From assembly GCA_031288535.1 (NCBI GenBank), contig JAITRF010000069.1:1-58067 (forward strand): 58,067 bases of DNA, given 5' to 3'. The translations under genes were made by a program, and so were the position numbers. The notes beneath the pieces were generated by a model, which was not told the origin of the DNA, ran no database searches, and was given only the letters and a program-made list of their open reading frames with translations. This DNA is from Desulfovibrio sp. (GTDB taxonomy: Bacteria; Desulfobacterota; Desulfovibrionia; Desulfovibrionales; Desulfovibrionaceae). Positions 33,330 through 41,320 of this stretch are shown here, piece by piece (position 1 is the stretch's first letter; each line of letters starts with the position of its first letter).

Positions 33330-34559
33330 GCCTTTCCCCTCGGACTTCTTTTTTAGCCGTTCAAGAATCCTTTTGCGCCAGGCATAATGCTCCCCCTCGT
33401 CCCCCGCGCCCTTGGGAAAATAGAACTGACGCTCGGGGAGTTCATCGGGCAGATACTCTTGTTCCACCCAGGATTCCGGGTAACTATGCGGGTAGAGATA
33501 GTCTTTGCCGTAGCCCCAGGCCTTTTGCAGCCCCGCGCAGGGATTGCGCAGGTGCAGGGGCACGGGATGCGCCCCGCCGGCGCGCACAGCGCGCTGCGCG
33601 CCGAGATAGGCGGCATAGGCCGAATTGCTCTTGGGTGACAGGGCCAGGTAAATCGCCGTCTCGGCCATGGGCAGATACCCCTCGGGCATCCCGATCGCCT
33701 CCACGGCATGCAGGCAGGAGACGGCCAGAGGCAGGGCGCGCGGGTCGGCCAGTCCCACATCCTCGGCCGCGGAGAGGATCAGGCGGCGGCAGACGAAACG
33801 CGGGTCCTCGCCCCCTTCAAGCAGACAGGCCAGATAATAGACCGCAGCGTCCGGATCGCTGCCGCGTATGGATTTGATCAGGGCCGAGGCCAGGTCGTAA
33901 TGCTTGTCGCCCAGCCGGTCGTGCCTGGCGACGATCTCCGGCAGGGATTTCTTTATGCCCTCCTCCGTGCGCTTGTCCGCAGGCAAATCCGCCGCGTATT
34001 CCACGAGGTTGAGGAGCATGCGGGCGTCGCCCCCGCAGACGTTCACCAGCATCTCCAGGCTTTGTCCGGCAAACTCCGCGCCCGCCTCCTGAGCTCCGCG
34101 TTCGGCAAGCCGCAGAAGTTCCGGCACGGCCAAGGGGCGCAGGCGCAGAACATGCAGGCGGGAGAGAAGCTGGGCGGTCACGCAAAAGGACGGGTTTTCC
34201 GTGGTCGTGGCGAACAGGGTCAGTTCGCCGCTTTCAAGCAGAGGCAGAAAAAAATCCTGCTGGGCCTTGGAAAAACGATGCACCTCGTCCAGTATCAGGA
34301 GGTCCGTCCCGGAAAGCATGCGCCGCAACTGCTGTATTCCGGCCTCCGGAGCACTGACGCGCTTATAGGGACGCTGCGCGCCGCGGGCCAGGAGCAGGGC
34401 CAGACTGGACTTGCCGGATCCGGGCGGACCGTAGAAAAGCAGGCTGGGCAGCCTCTTGGCCCTTAACAGGTTTTCCAGTTTGGCGCGCAGATGCCCCTGC
34501 CCGACGAAAAAATCCAGGTTTTCCGGACGCAGGCGCTCCGCCAGAGGGGCTCCGCTCAT
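33327..34559 (-). CDS. rarA: Replication-associated recombination protein A (RarA/MgsA)
   Basis: Clamp-loader-like AAA+ ATPase that acts at stalled replication forks. The 410-aa protein begins LAERLRPENLDFFVGQGHLR, with Walker A GPPGSGKS (residues 44-51), Walker B LLILDEVHRFSKAQQD, sensor 1 ATTENPSFCV and the C-terminal tetramerisation part (SLSPKSNSAYAAYLGAQRAV-like, YLPDELPERQFYFP). The stop TAG is the terminal base triplet of the adjacent MITE, so the original last codons may have been replaced. Starts 4 bp inside the end of rsmE. Confidence 0.94.
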   Translation of the reverse strand: MSGAPLAERLRPENLDFFVGQGHLRAKLENLLRAKRLPSLLFYGPPGSGKSSLALLLARGAQRPYKRVSAPEAGIQQLRRMLSGTDLLILDEVHRFSKAQQDFFLPLLESGELTLFATTTENPSFCVTAQLLSRLHVLRLRPLAVPELLRLAERGAQEAGAEFAGQSLEMLVNVCGGDARMLLNLVEYAADLPADKRTEEGIKKSLPEIVARHDRLGDKHYDLASALIKSIRGSDPDAAVYYLACLLEGGEDPRFVCRRLILSAAEDVGLADPRALPLAVSCLHAVEAIGMPEGYLPMAETAIYLALSPKSNSAYAAYLGAQRAVRAGGAHPVPLHLRNPCAGLQKAWGYGKDYLYPHSYPESWVEQEYLPDELPERQFYFPKGAGDEGEHYAWRKRILERLKKKSEGKG

Positions 34560-35320
34560 ACCCCCTGCCTCGCCATATAGGCCAGACCCAGAGTAAGAAC
34601 GGCGGCCGTCTCCCAGCGCAACACGCGCCCGCCCAGGCTGACCGGGAGAAAATCAGCGCCGGCGAAGGCCTCGACCTCGCGCGGCGAAAACCCTCCCTCC
34701 GGACCCAACACCAGAAGCAGATCCCCGGGAAAAGACAGATCCGACAATCCGAGCAGCCTTCCCCCGGTGTCCCCTTCATAGAGCAGATAGGCGCGGGAGA
34801 ACTCTGCGCGGCGGGCTATGATCGCCTCCGCCCCGCCCTTGAGCAGGGCGAGCTCCGGCACCCGCGCCGCCTCGCATTGCTTGGCGCCGGCTATAAGCGC
34901 GGCTTTCCAGTTTTCTTTCCCCGTATCCGGCAGGGCGGCCTGACTGTAGTCACCCTGCCAGAACCAGACGGAAAAAGCGCCCAGTTCCACGCATTTTTCC
35001 ATGAACCAGCCCCGGCGCAAGGCCTTGGAAAAGGCGGCCGCCAGGGTGCAGCGCACCCCGCCTTCCTCTTCCCGCCCTTCCGAAACGGGACTTAGGCAAA
35101 CCCGACGCCCGCCGACATCTTCCACCCGGAAAACCCCGAAACGCCCGCATCCGTCAAACAGCCGCACGAAAGCGCCGCTTCTCAGGCGCAGCACCCTGGA
35201 CAGATGCCGGGATTCGGAAGGGTCAAGCAGGTAGGGCGCCCGCCATTCCCCGGGGGCGAGGTAAAAGGAGCGCAAGGGCCTGTCTTTTGTCGGCCCATCG
35301 GGCATTTTCCGGGGCATCAC
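34556..35320 (-). CDS. rsmE: 16S rRNA m3U1498 methyltransferase RsmE
   Basis: SPOUT-family methyltransferase that modifies U1498 of 16S rRNA with SAM. The 254-aa protein has an N-terminal PUA-like part (SRHLSRVLRLRSGAFVRLFD) and the knotted SAM site: LLLVLGPEGGFSPREVEAF and VSLGGRVLRWETAAVLTLG. Both junctions, with gcvT upstream and rarA downstream, are 4-bp overlaps, indicating translational coupling. Confidence 0.94.
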   Translation of the reverse strand: MMPRKMPDGPTKDRPLRSFYLAPGEWRAPYLLDPSESRHLSRVLRLRSGAFVRLFDGCGRFGVFRVEDVGGRRVCLSPVSEGREEEGGVRCTLAAAFSKALRRGWFMEKCVELGAFSVWFWQGDYSQAALPDTGKENWKAALIAGAKQCEAARVPELALLKGGAEAIIARRAEFSRAYLLYEGDTGGRLLGLSDLSFPGDLLLVLGPEGGFSPREVEAFAGADFLPVSLGGRVLRWETAAVLTLGLAYMARQGV

Positions 35321-36405
35321 AAGAGGGTCGCGCGGGCCGTCCCGCCCTTGTAGAAAGGCAGGGCGACGCGCTCGGCCCGTATCTCCGCCCTGGCCGCGCG
35401 CAATATGTAGGCGTCGGCCTCGGCCAGATCCGCCCGGATATAGGCCAAGGCTATGGCCATGCCCACGGAAGGACCGAAAGAGGCGCTGGTCACCACCCCG
35501 GCCTCCCGGTCTTCAAGGAAGACCGCGTCTCCGTGGCGGGCGCTTCTGCGCCCCGGCAAGACGAGGGCCGTAAGTTTTTCCCGTACCTTGCGCGCTCCGT
35601 CCCGGCCCGTATAGGGGTCCTGGGAAGTGAGCATGGCGGCGTACCCGGCTTCGGCCGGACTGTGCCGCTCGTCCAGATCCTGCCCGTTCAGGGGCAGCCC
35701 GACTTCCAGGCGCAGGGTGTCGCGTGCGCCAAGGCCCGCCGGCATTACCCGCGGGTCTTGCAAAAGCAGTTCCCAGAGCTTTTGCGTCTTCTCCGCCGGG
35801 CAATACAGCTCGACGCCCAGTTCCCCGGTATAGCCGGTGCGGCTGACCAGAAGCGGCGCTCCGTCAAAAACCGCCTCCTCGCTGAAGCCGAAATAGGGCA
35901 GCCGCCGCCAGGGTCCGGGCAGGACATCCTCCAGCACGGCGAAGGATTCCGGGCCCTGCAGGTCAAGTTTACCCGTGGCGTCGGATGCGTCCTCAAGCCC
36001 TATGCCGGGCGCCAGACGTGCGCGCAGGGCGGCCAGATCACCGGCCCGGCAGCCGGCGTTGACGACGACCATGAAACGCTGATCGGCCATGCGGTAGACT
36101 ATCAGGTCGTCCATAATCCCGCCTTCCTCGTTCAGCAAAAAACCATAGCGGCAGCGGCCGGGCTTTAAGGTCGAGATGTTCACGGTCAGGGCGCGGGCCA
36201 GAGAATCCGCCGCCCCTTCCCCATCCACGATAAACTCGCCCATGTGGCAGATGTCGAAAAGCCCGGCCTTGGAGCGGGTATGCAGATGCTCGGCGATAAT
36301 GCCGCCCTGATACTGAATGGGCATGTTCCAGCCGGCGAAAGGGGCGCATTTCGCGCCGTGCTCCAGATGCCAGGCCGTCAGGGGGGTCTGAAAAAGGTCG
36401 CTCAT
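35317..36405 (-). CDS. gcvT: Aminomethyltransferase GcvT
   Basis: T-protein of the glycine cleavage system: moves the aminomethyl carbon from lipoyl-GcvH to tetrahydrofolate and frees ammonia. The 362-aa product matches from the start (FQTPLTAWHLEHGAKCAPFA, GWNMPIQY, GLFDICHMGEF) through GGIMDDLIVYR, LDLQGPESF and SRTGYTGELGVELYCP to the C-terminal GVVTSASFGPSVGMAIALAY. The other gcv genes are not in the window. It overlaps the unknown 583-aa gene upstream by 4 bp. Confidence 0.95.
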   Translation of the reverse strand: MSDLFQTPLTAWHLEHGAKCAPFAGWNMPIQYQGGIIAEHLHTRSKAGLFDICHMGEFIVDGEGAADSLARALTVNISTLKPGRCRYGFLLNEEGGIMDDLIVYRMADQRFMVVVNAGCRAGDLAALRARLAPGIGLEDASDATGKLDLQGPESFAVLEDVLPGPWRRLPYFGFSEEAVFDGAPLLVSRTGYTGELGVELYCPAEKTQKLWELLLQDPRVMPAGLGARDTLRLEVGLPLNGQDLDERHSPAEAGYAAMLTSQDPYTGRDGARKVREKLTALVLPGRRSARHGDAVFLEDREAGVVTSASFGPSVGMAIALAYIRADLAEADAYILRAARAEIRAERVALPFYKGGTARATLL

Positions 36406-38153
36406 TCCGTGCCTCCGCGGAGTTTTGCGCCCCCGGTCTGCCGATCCCCGGTGCGCAGCTTGCGTATTGATTTGAATTCGTCGATCAGCGCCACCAGTTT
36501 ACCATAATTGCGCCTGATCTCCAAGCCGTTCCGGGTCAGGCCGCTTTCATTGCGCTCTATGTAGACTCGAACCAGATAGCGGTCATTGAGGATGGATTCG
36601 CCGATGGCGATAACGGTTGCGACAAGCGCGTCAAAATAGTCCACGATCTCGAATTTCAAGGCGTGCAGCAGGGAAACGGCGGCCGCGAGCATCTCGGCGT
36701 AGCCTATGCGCCGGCCCCTGACGTTGCGGTCGAGCAAGTCCTCAAGCATCCTGACCTTGCGGGCCTGCAAAATGTAATTATAGCGGCTCAGGGTTTCCTG
36801 GCGGTACTCGGCCAGACCTTGGAAGCTCTCGGCCTTTTCCGGGGACAGCAGGTAGTTGCTCACCACCTTGTCGATATGCGCGAAAAACTCGTCGCTGTAT
36901 CCTATGATGCGGCGCTGGTGTTTGGAGAGCCAGAAATAAAGAAACTTGAGGCGTTTTTCCTCGGTATCCGTGTTCTCGATCAGCTCATTGCGCTTGTAGT
37001 GAGCGCGCCCGAAATATTCCCCGTTCACGATGTCGTTTAAACGGATATACATGTTGGTGGGGCTGCGGGCAAGCCCGCCGCAGGGCACGGCCTCTCCGGT
37101 CAGGGGGTGGATGATCTCCTGGTCGCGCACGGACAGGGCGCGCTCCTGGCGCACGTTTTCCGGGCTGAACTTGTGCTGCTGGTAATTGACCCTGAGGATC
37201 GCCACCCGTCTTTCCGGATCCAGGAAAAAACCCTTTTCCAGAAGCTTGTCCGCATCAAGGTCTTCCTGGTCGTCATCAACGTGCACCAGGGCTATCTTGT
37301 CGACCTGCGGGTAGAGGCGCGTACTCGCGTCTCCGTAGATGGTCGTCAGGGTGCGGTCGGACTGGCCGAGCACGCGGATCAGGAAATGTTCGCCGATCTT
37401 GTGCAGGCGTCTGGCGAAAAGCGCCGCGGAGGTGCGCCTCTCCGAGCTCACCGGGAACCCGTAAAGCTCCATGAGGTGCTGAAGCACGAAATTGCGGTTC
37501 TGATCATAGGCGTCCGGGTCGTCCATTCTGAATTTGCCTATGCGCAGCCCGTAGCGTTTGACCTCGGTATCCAGATCCGAAGGGAAAGAGGCATAGACCC
37601 CCGCCAGACAAAAACTCATGTCGTGGGGATGCGGGCCGTGCATGCCGAAGACTTGGGCGCGGTCCATGTTGACCAGAAAAGGGTGCAGGTCCGGGTAGAT
37701 GGCGAGATCGGCCACATTTTGCTTTTCGAAAACCCGGCGCAGGCTCTCGTGCAGGTCGCGCGGCAGCCGCGATTGCACAACTCCCAGGTTGCGGACCATA
37801 TTTTGCTGGACCAGATCGGCGCGCAGGTTCTCGTCCGGGGAGAGCAGGGAATCGTATTGGAATATCTCGGTAAAGTTGCAAACAGGACGGGCAAGCGCCA
37901 CCAGACTGAAGCCGGGCAAATGCTTGTACTCCCAGAGATCCGGCTCAAAACTCGGCATCAGCTCCCTGAGTTCGACAAGCGGGTAGTCTGGCTGTTCGCA
38001 AAAAGGCCTGGCCAGGCAGTATTTGATATGCACCCAATCGAGAAAGGAGCGGAAGGCGGACATGGAAGCCAGACGCAGGGGAGCCTGCGCTTCGCAACCC
38101 TGCCCGAAGGCGGGATGCGCTTTGCTGAACAATATCTTCCAGTCGCTGCTCAT
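36402..38153 (-). CDS. Conserved-looking 583-aa protein of unknown function
   Basis: I do not recognise this family. It is a soluble protein without signal peptide or transmembrane helix, rich in charged residues. Notable segments are FEKQNVADLAIYPDLHPFLV, FGMHGPHPHDMSFCLAGVYA, TIYGDASTRLYPQVDKIALV, ILRVNYQQHKFSPENVRQER and a helical C-terminal third (KAESFQGLAEYRQETLSRYN). HGPHPHD could bind a metal. It is the first gene of a coupled operon with gcvT, rsmE and rarA (each 4-bp overlap), so it is surely expressed. Housekeeping context hints at a basic role, but nothing in the sequence names it. Confidence 0.8.
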   Translation of the reverse strand: MSSDWKILFSKAHPAFGQGCEAQAPLRLASMSAFRSFLDWVHIKYCLARPFCEQPDYPLVELRELMPSFEPDLWEYKHLPGFSLVALARPVCNFTEIFQYDSLLSPDENLRADLVQQNMVRNLGVVQSRLPRDLHESLRRVFEKQNVADLAIYPDLHPFLVNMDRAQVFGMHGPHPHDMSFCLAGVYASFPSDLDTEVKRYGLRIGKFRMDDPDAYDQNRNFVLQHLMELYGFPVSSERRTSAALFARRLHKIGEHFLIRVLGQSDRTLTTIYGDASTRLYPQVDKIALVHVDDDQEDLDADKLLEKGFFLDPERRVAILRVNYQQHKFSPENVRQERALSVRDQEIIHPLTGEAVPCGGLARSPTNMYIRLNDIVNGEYFGRAHYKRNELIENTDTEEKRLKFLYFWLSKHQRRIIGYSDEFFAHIDKVVSNYLLSPEKAESFQGLAEYRQETLSRYNYILQARKVRMLEDLLDRNVRGRRIGYAEMLAAAVSLLHALKFEIVDYFDALVATVIAIGESILNDRYLVRVYIERNESGLTRNGLEIRRNYGKLVALIDEFKSIRKLRTGDRQTGGAKLRGGTE

Positions 38154-38517
38154 GGTTTATGCATTTTCACCAACAGCCCCGAAGGCATTGCAGAGTGTTT
38201 CCACCTTGAAAATGCGCGGTAATCACGCTTGCGCGGCCTGAATATCCTAACGGCAACGGACGAATTTCACAAGCGAAAACGGTTTTGCGCATCGCCCAAT
38301 CGGCGCTTGCTGAAATTCGCGCGTGATGTTACAGATATCCGCATTGAAAAGTATGCTTTTCAATGCGCGGAATCGCCGGCCGGATTGCGTTGTTTCCGAC
38401 CGGTTCACGCCGCTTCGCTGCGATGTCAGTCTGGCGGCCGGTTATGGATTTCCATGCGAAATCCATAAAAAGGGGTGGGCGGTTCAAGAATACTCTCAGA
38501 CCTAAAAAGAGGCCATC
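38154..38517. other. Intergenic region with hairpins
   Basis: No gene is supported. CGCATTGAAAAG (38340-38351) pairs perfectly with 38356-38367 around TATG. A second dyad TATGGATTT/AAATCCATA lies near 38444-38467. The start (GAGTGTTTCCACCTTGAAAATGC near 38198) resembles a degenerate TAGAGCGGTTTGACATTGAAAATG element. The region must also hold promoters for the divergent genes, not located. Confidence 0.5.
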
Positions 38518-39117
38518 ATGCCGAAATTCCTTTACGCCGCATGCGGGAAAAACGGCAAATCCCGCACGACCCGCGAATTTGCTTCCGACTCCTGGCAGAT
38601 TGTAAGAATGGACGAGAACCCGGACAGCCGTCCGGACGTAGTGGCGACACTGCTGGACATGGCCCAGGTGGAGAGCGGGTCTTTTGACGCCGCCTTTATC
38701 GCCCACAGTCTGGAACGCCTCTATGCGCACGAAGTCGTCCCGGCCCTGCGCAATATCCGCAGGATTCTGAACGACGACGGCTATCTGGTGGTGAGCTGCG
38801 CGGACCTCAAGTCAGCCTGCGCCCTTATCGCCAACGACAAGCTTCTGGAGCCGGCCTATGAATCTCCGGCCGGTCCGGTGGCCCCCTTTGACATACTCTA
38901 CGGCTTCCGCCCGGCCCTGGCCGCGGGGTATGTGCGCCACGCCAACAACTGCGGGTTCACCGCCCGCGTCATGACCGGCACTCTGGCCCAGGCCGGCTTC
39001 GCCACCGTCTGGATCAACACCTACCCCAGCACCTTCACGATCATGGCCATAGCGACAAAAAAACAATGCACCGAACAGGAGATGCGCGAGCTTGCGTCCA
39101 AGCACTTCGGTTCCTGA
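38518..39117 (+). CDS. Class I SAM-dependent methyltransferase-like protein
   Basis: A 199-aa protein with the layout of a small type-11 methyltransferase: a degenerate glycine loop (FLYAACGKNGKSRT), an acidic residue after the second strand (IVRMDENPDSRPDVVATLLD), SFDAAFIAHSLERLYAHEVV and LRNIRRILNDDGYLVVSCAD. The glycine loop is not the canonical E/DxGxGxG, so SAM binding is plausible but unproven. AGAGGCC precedes the ATG. Substrate unknown. Confidence 0.72.
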   Translation: MPKFLYAACGKNGKSRTTREFASDSWQIVRMDENPDSRPDVVATLLDMAQVESGSFDAAFIAHSLERLYAHEVVPALRNIRRILNDDGYLVVSCADLKSACALIANDKLLEPAYESPAGPVAPFDILYGFRPALAAGYVRHANNCGFTARVMTGTLAQAGFATVWINTYPSTFTIMAIATKKQCTEQEMRELASKHFGS

Positions 39118-39143
39118 TCGCGTACGGCCGCAACCGCCCGGTG

Positions 39144-39356
39144 CGCCGCCGGAGGCGGCGTGAGCGCGGCAAAAACCGCGTTTTTACCGCGCGGTCTTAT
39201 CGCTTAAAACGAAGCAAATGCGTAGTGTTAGAGCGGTTTGGCATTGAAAATGTATAAACCGCTCTGCAAGGATTTGCCTGCAAATCCTGCCGCGAGCTTG
39301 GCGCAAGGCGAACCTGCTTCGCCGTCAAGCGACAATCTCAAGCGCAACATGTTCTA
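39144..39356. repeat. Elements E (copy 2) and C (copy 2) before uvrC
   Basis: 39144-39223 is the inverted copy of element E (18964-19031). It is followed directly by AGAGCGGTTT (39230-39239) pairing with AAACCGCTCT (39256-39265) and by the rest of element C up to GTTCTA at 39351-39356, five bases before the uvrC ATG. Two element families are thus stacked in one gap, and uvrC has no room for a separate leader after them. Confidence 0.75.
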
Positions 39357-39361
39357 ATTCA

Positions 39362-41239
39362 ATGCAGAAACCGGATCTGACCCTGTTCCCCCCCGAACCC
39401 GGCGTGTACATCTACAAGGACCACACCGGCCGCATCCTCTATGTCGGCAAGGCCGCGCGCCTGCGCCAACGCATCTCTTCCTATTTCCACAAGGCCTCCT
39501 CCCTTACGCGCAAGACGCGCCTCATGCTGGAGCACGCGCAAAGCATCGAAATCCTGCGCACGGGCACAGAAAAAGAAGCCCTGCTCCTGGAAGCCAGCCT
39601 GATCAAAAAACACCGGCCCCGTTTCAACATCGTCCTCAGAGACGACAAGGAATACCTCCTGTTTCGCATAGACGCGCGAAATCCCTATCCGCGCGTGGAG
39701 ATCGTGCGCCGTTCCAAGGAAGGAGGCAGGCTCGGCCGGGCGCGCTATTTCGGGCCTTTTTCCTCCAGTCTGGCCGCCCGCGAAACCTGGCGCCTCATCC
39801 ACAGGCACTTCCCCCTGCGCCGCTGCCGCGATACCGCTTTCGCCAACCGCACCCGCCCCTGTCTTTATTACGACATAGGACAGTGTCTGGCGCCCTGCGT
39901 CCTGCCCGTCGACCGGGAGAAATACCGCGCCCTGCTCGGGGACGTGGAGCTTCTCCTTTCCGGAAAGACGCGCTTCCTGGCGCGCAGGCTGCGGGAGGAA
40001 ATGCGCGCGGCCGCGCGCTCGCTGCGCTTTGAAGACGCGGCCAGGCTGCGGGACCAGATCCGCGCCCTGGAAAAAACTCTTGAACGCCAATCCGTCGTGC
40101 TTGAGGAAAACAAAGACCTCGATCTGGTCGGATTAGCCCAGCTTGCCGAAGGTCTGGCACTGGGCGTGGTCTTTGTGCGGGGCGGGCTGCTTATTGACGG
40201 GCGCAATTTTTTCTGGTCCGGACTGGATGTGGAAGACAGTCCGGAACTGCTGGGCGGGTTCATCGCCCAGTATTATCTGCGCCGCCGCGGTCTTGGCGAA
40301 AGCCTGCCGCCGCGCATCGTGGTGCCCTGGATTCCGGCGGAGGCGGAAGACGCTTTCCGCGCCCTGGAATCCGCGCTAGCGGAAATCCGGGGCGGGCCGG
40401 TGCAAATAGCCGTGCCCAAAGGGCGGGATGAGGACAACCTGATTCTGATGGCCGTATCCAACGCCCGGGAGGCGGCGGTTACCGCCGTCCGGCCGCTTAT
40501 GGCCGGGCTTTTGCAAAAGCGCTTCCGGTCTTCCAGACCCGTGCGGCGCATAGAAGCCGTGGACGTCTCGCACACCGGAGGGACCCTGGTCCGCGCGGGC
40601 ATGGTGGTTTTCGAGGATGAACGGCCGGTGAAGGAAGACTACCGCGTCTACAACCTGTCCGCGGGCGGGGCCGACGACTACGCGGCGCTCGCCGCCTGGG
40701 CCGAACGGCGCGCGGATCGCAAGGAAGACAGTCCCTGGCCGGACCTCATCCTCGTCGACGGCGGCCGTGGACAGCTTTCAAGCATCGGCCGCGTATTCGG
40801 TTCCAGGATGCTGAAAACCGGCCCCGAACCGGACGCGGATTTCCTTCTGGCCTCCATAGCCAAGGCCAGGGACGGGGAGGGGCATACGGACCGCAGGGCG
40901 GGCAAGGACAATGACCGCATCTTTCTGCCGGGGCGGAGCAATCCCCTGAATTTCCCTCCCGGGGCTCCGGAGCTTTTGTATTTGCAGCGCATCCGCGACG
41001 CGGCCCATGAATTCGTGATAGGCCGGCACAGAAAAGCCAGGGAGGCGGCCACCCTGGCCGGAGAACTGACCAGAACGCCGGGCATAGGCCCCAAACTGGC
41101 CCGCGCCCTTTTTGATCGCTTCGGCTCCCTGGCCGCAATGGCCGGGGCCGAGACGGGGGAACTGGCGGAAACGCCCGGCATAGGCAGGGCCAAGGCCGAA
41201 GCCGTCCGGGCGCGCCTTTCCGCCCTGTTCGGCAAATGA
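39362..41239 (+). CDS. uvrC: Excinuclease ABC subunit C (UvrC)
   Basis: Nuclease of nucleotide excision repair that makes both incisions. The 625-aa protein has the N-terminal GIY-YIG domain (PGVYIYKDHTGRILYVGKAA), a Cys-rich stretch (CLYYDIGQCLAPC), a UVR domain (LRFEDAARLRDQIRALEKTL), the RNase H-like C-terminal nuclease (AVDVSHTGGTLVRAGMVVF, DLILVDGGRGQLSS) and a tandem HhH end (TPGIGPKLARALFDRFGS, TPGIGRAKAEAVRARL). There is no clear Shine-Dalgarno sequence because element C ends 5 bp upstream of the ATG. Confidence 0.96.
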   Translation: MQKPDLTLFPPEPGVYIYKDHTGRILYVGKAARLRQRISSYFHKASSLTRKTRLMLEHAQSIEILRTGTEKEALLLEASLIKKHRPRFNIVLRDDKEYLLFRIDARNPYPRVEIVRRSKEGGRLGRARYFGPFSSSLAARETWRLIHRHFPLRRCRDTAFANRTRPCLYYDIGQCLAPCVLPVDREKYRALLGDVELLLSGKTRFLARRLREEMRAAARSLRFEDAARLRDQIRALEKTLERQSVVLEENKDLDLVGLAQLAEGLALGVVFVRGGLLIDGRNFFWSGLDVEDSPELLGGFIAQYYLRRRGLGESLPPRIVVPWIPAEAEDAFRALESALAEIRGGPVQIAVPKGRDEDNLILMAVSNAREAAVTAVRPLMAGLLQKRFRSSRPVRRIEAVDVSHTGGTLVRAGMVVFEDERPVKEDYRVYNLSAGGADDYAALAAWAERRADRKEDSPWPDLILVDGGRGQLSSIGRVFGSRMLKTGPEPDADFLLASIAKARDGEGHTDRRAGKDNDRIFLPGRSNPLNFPPGAPELLYLQRIRDAAHEFVIGRHRKAREAATLAGELTRTPGIGPKLARALFDRFGSLAAMAGAETGELAETPGIGRAKAEAVRARLSALFGK

Positions 41240-41320
41240 CGCGGATGCCGGATAAAATATTCCGTTTCATCCGGAGACCGGCCCGTTTCCGGATGCAATT
41301 TACTGTAACAGGGAATTTCA

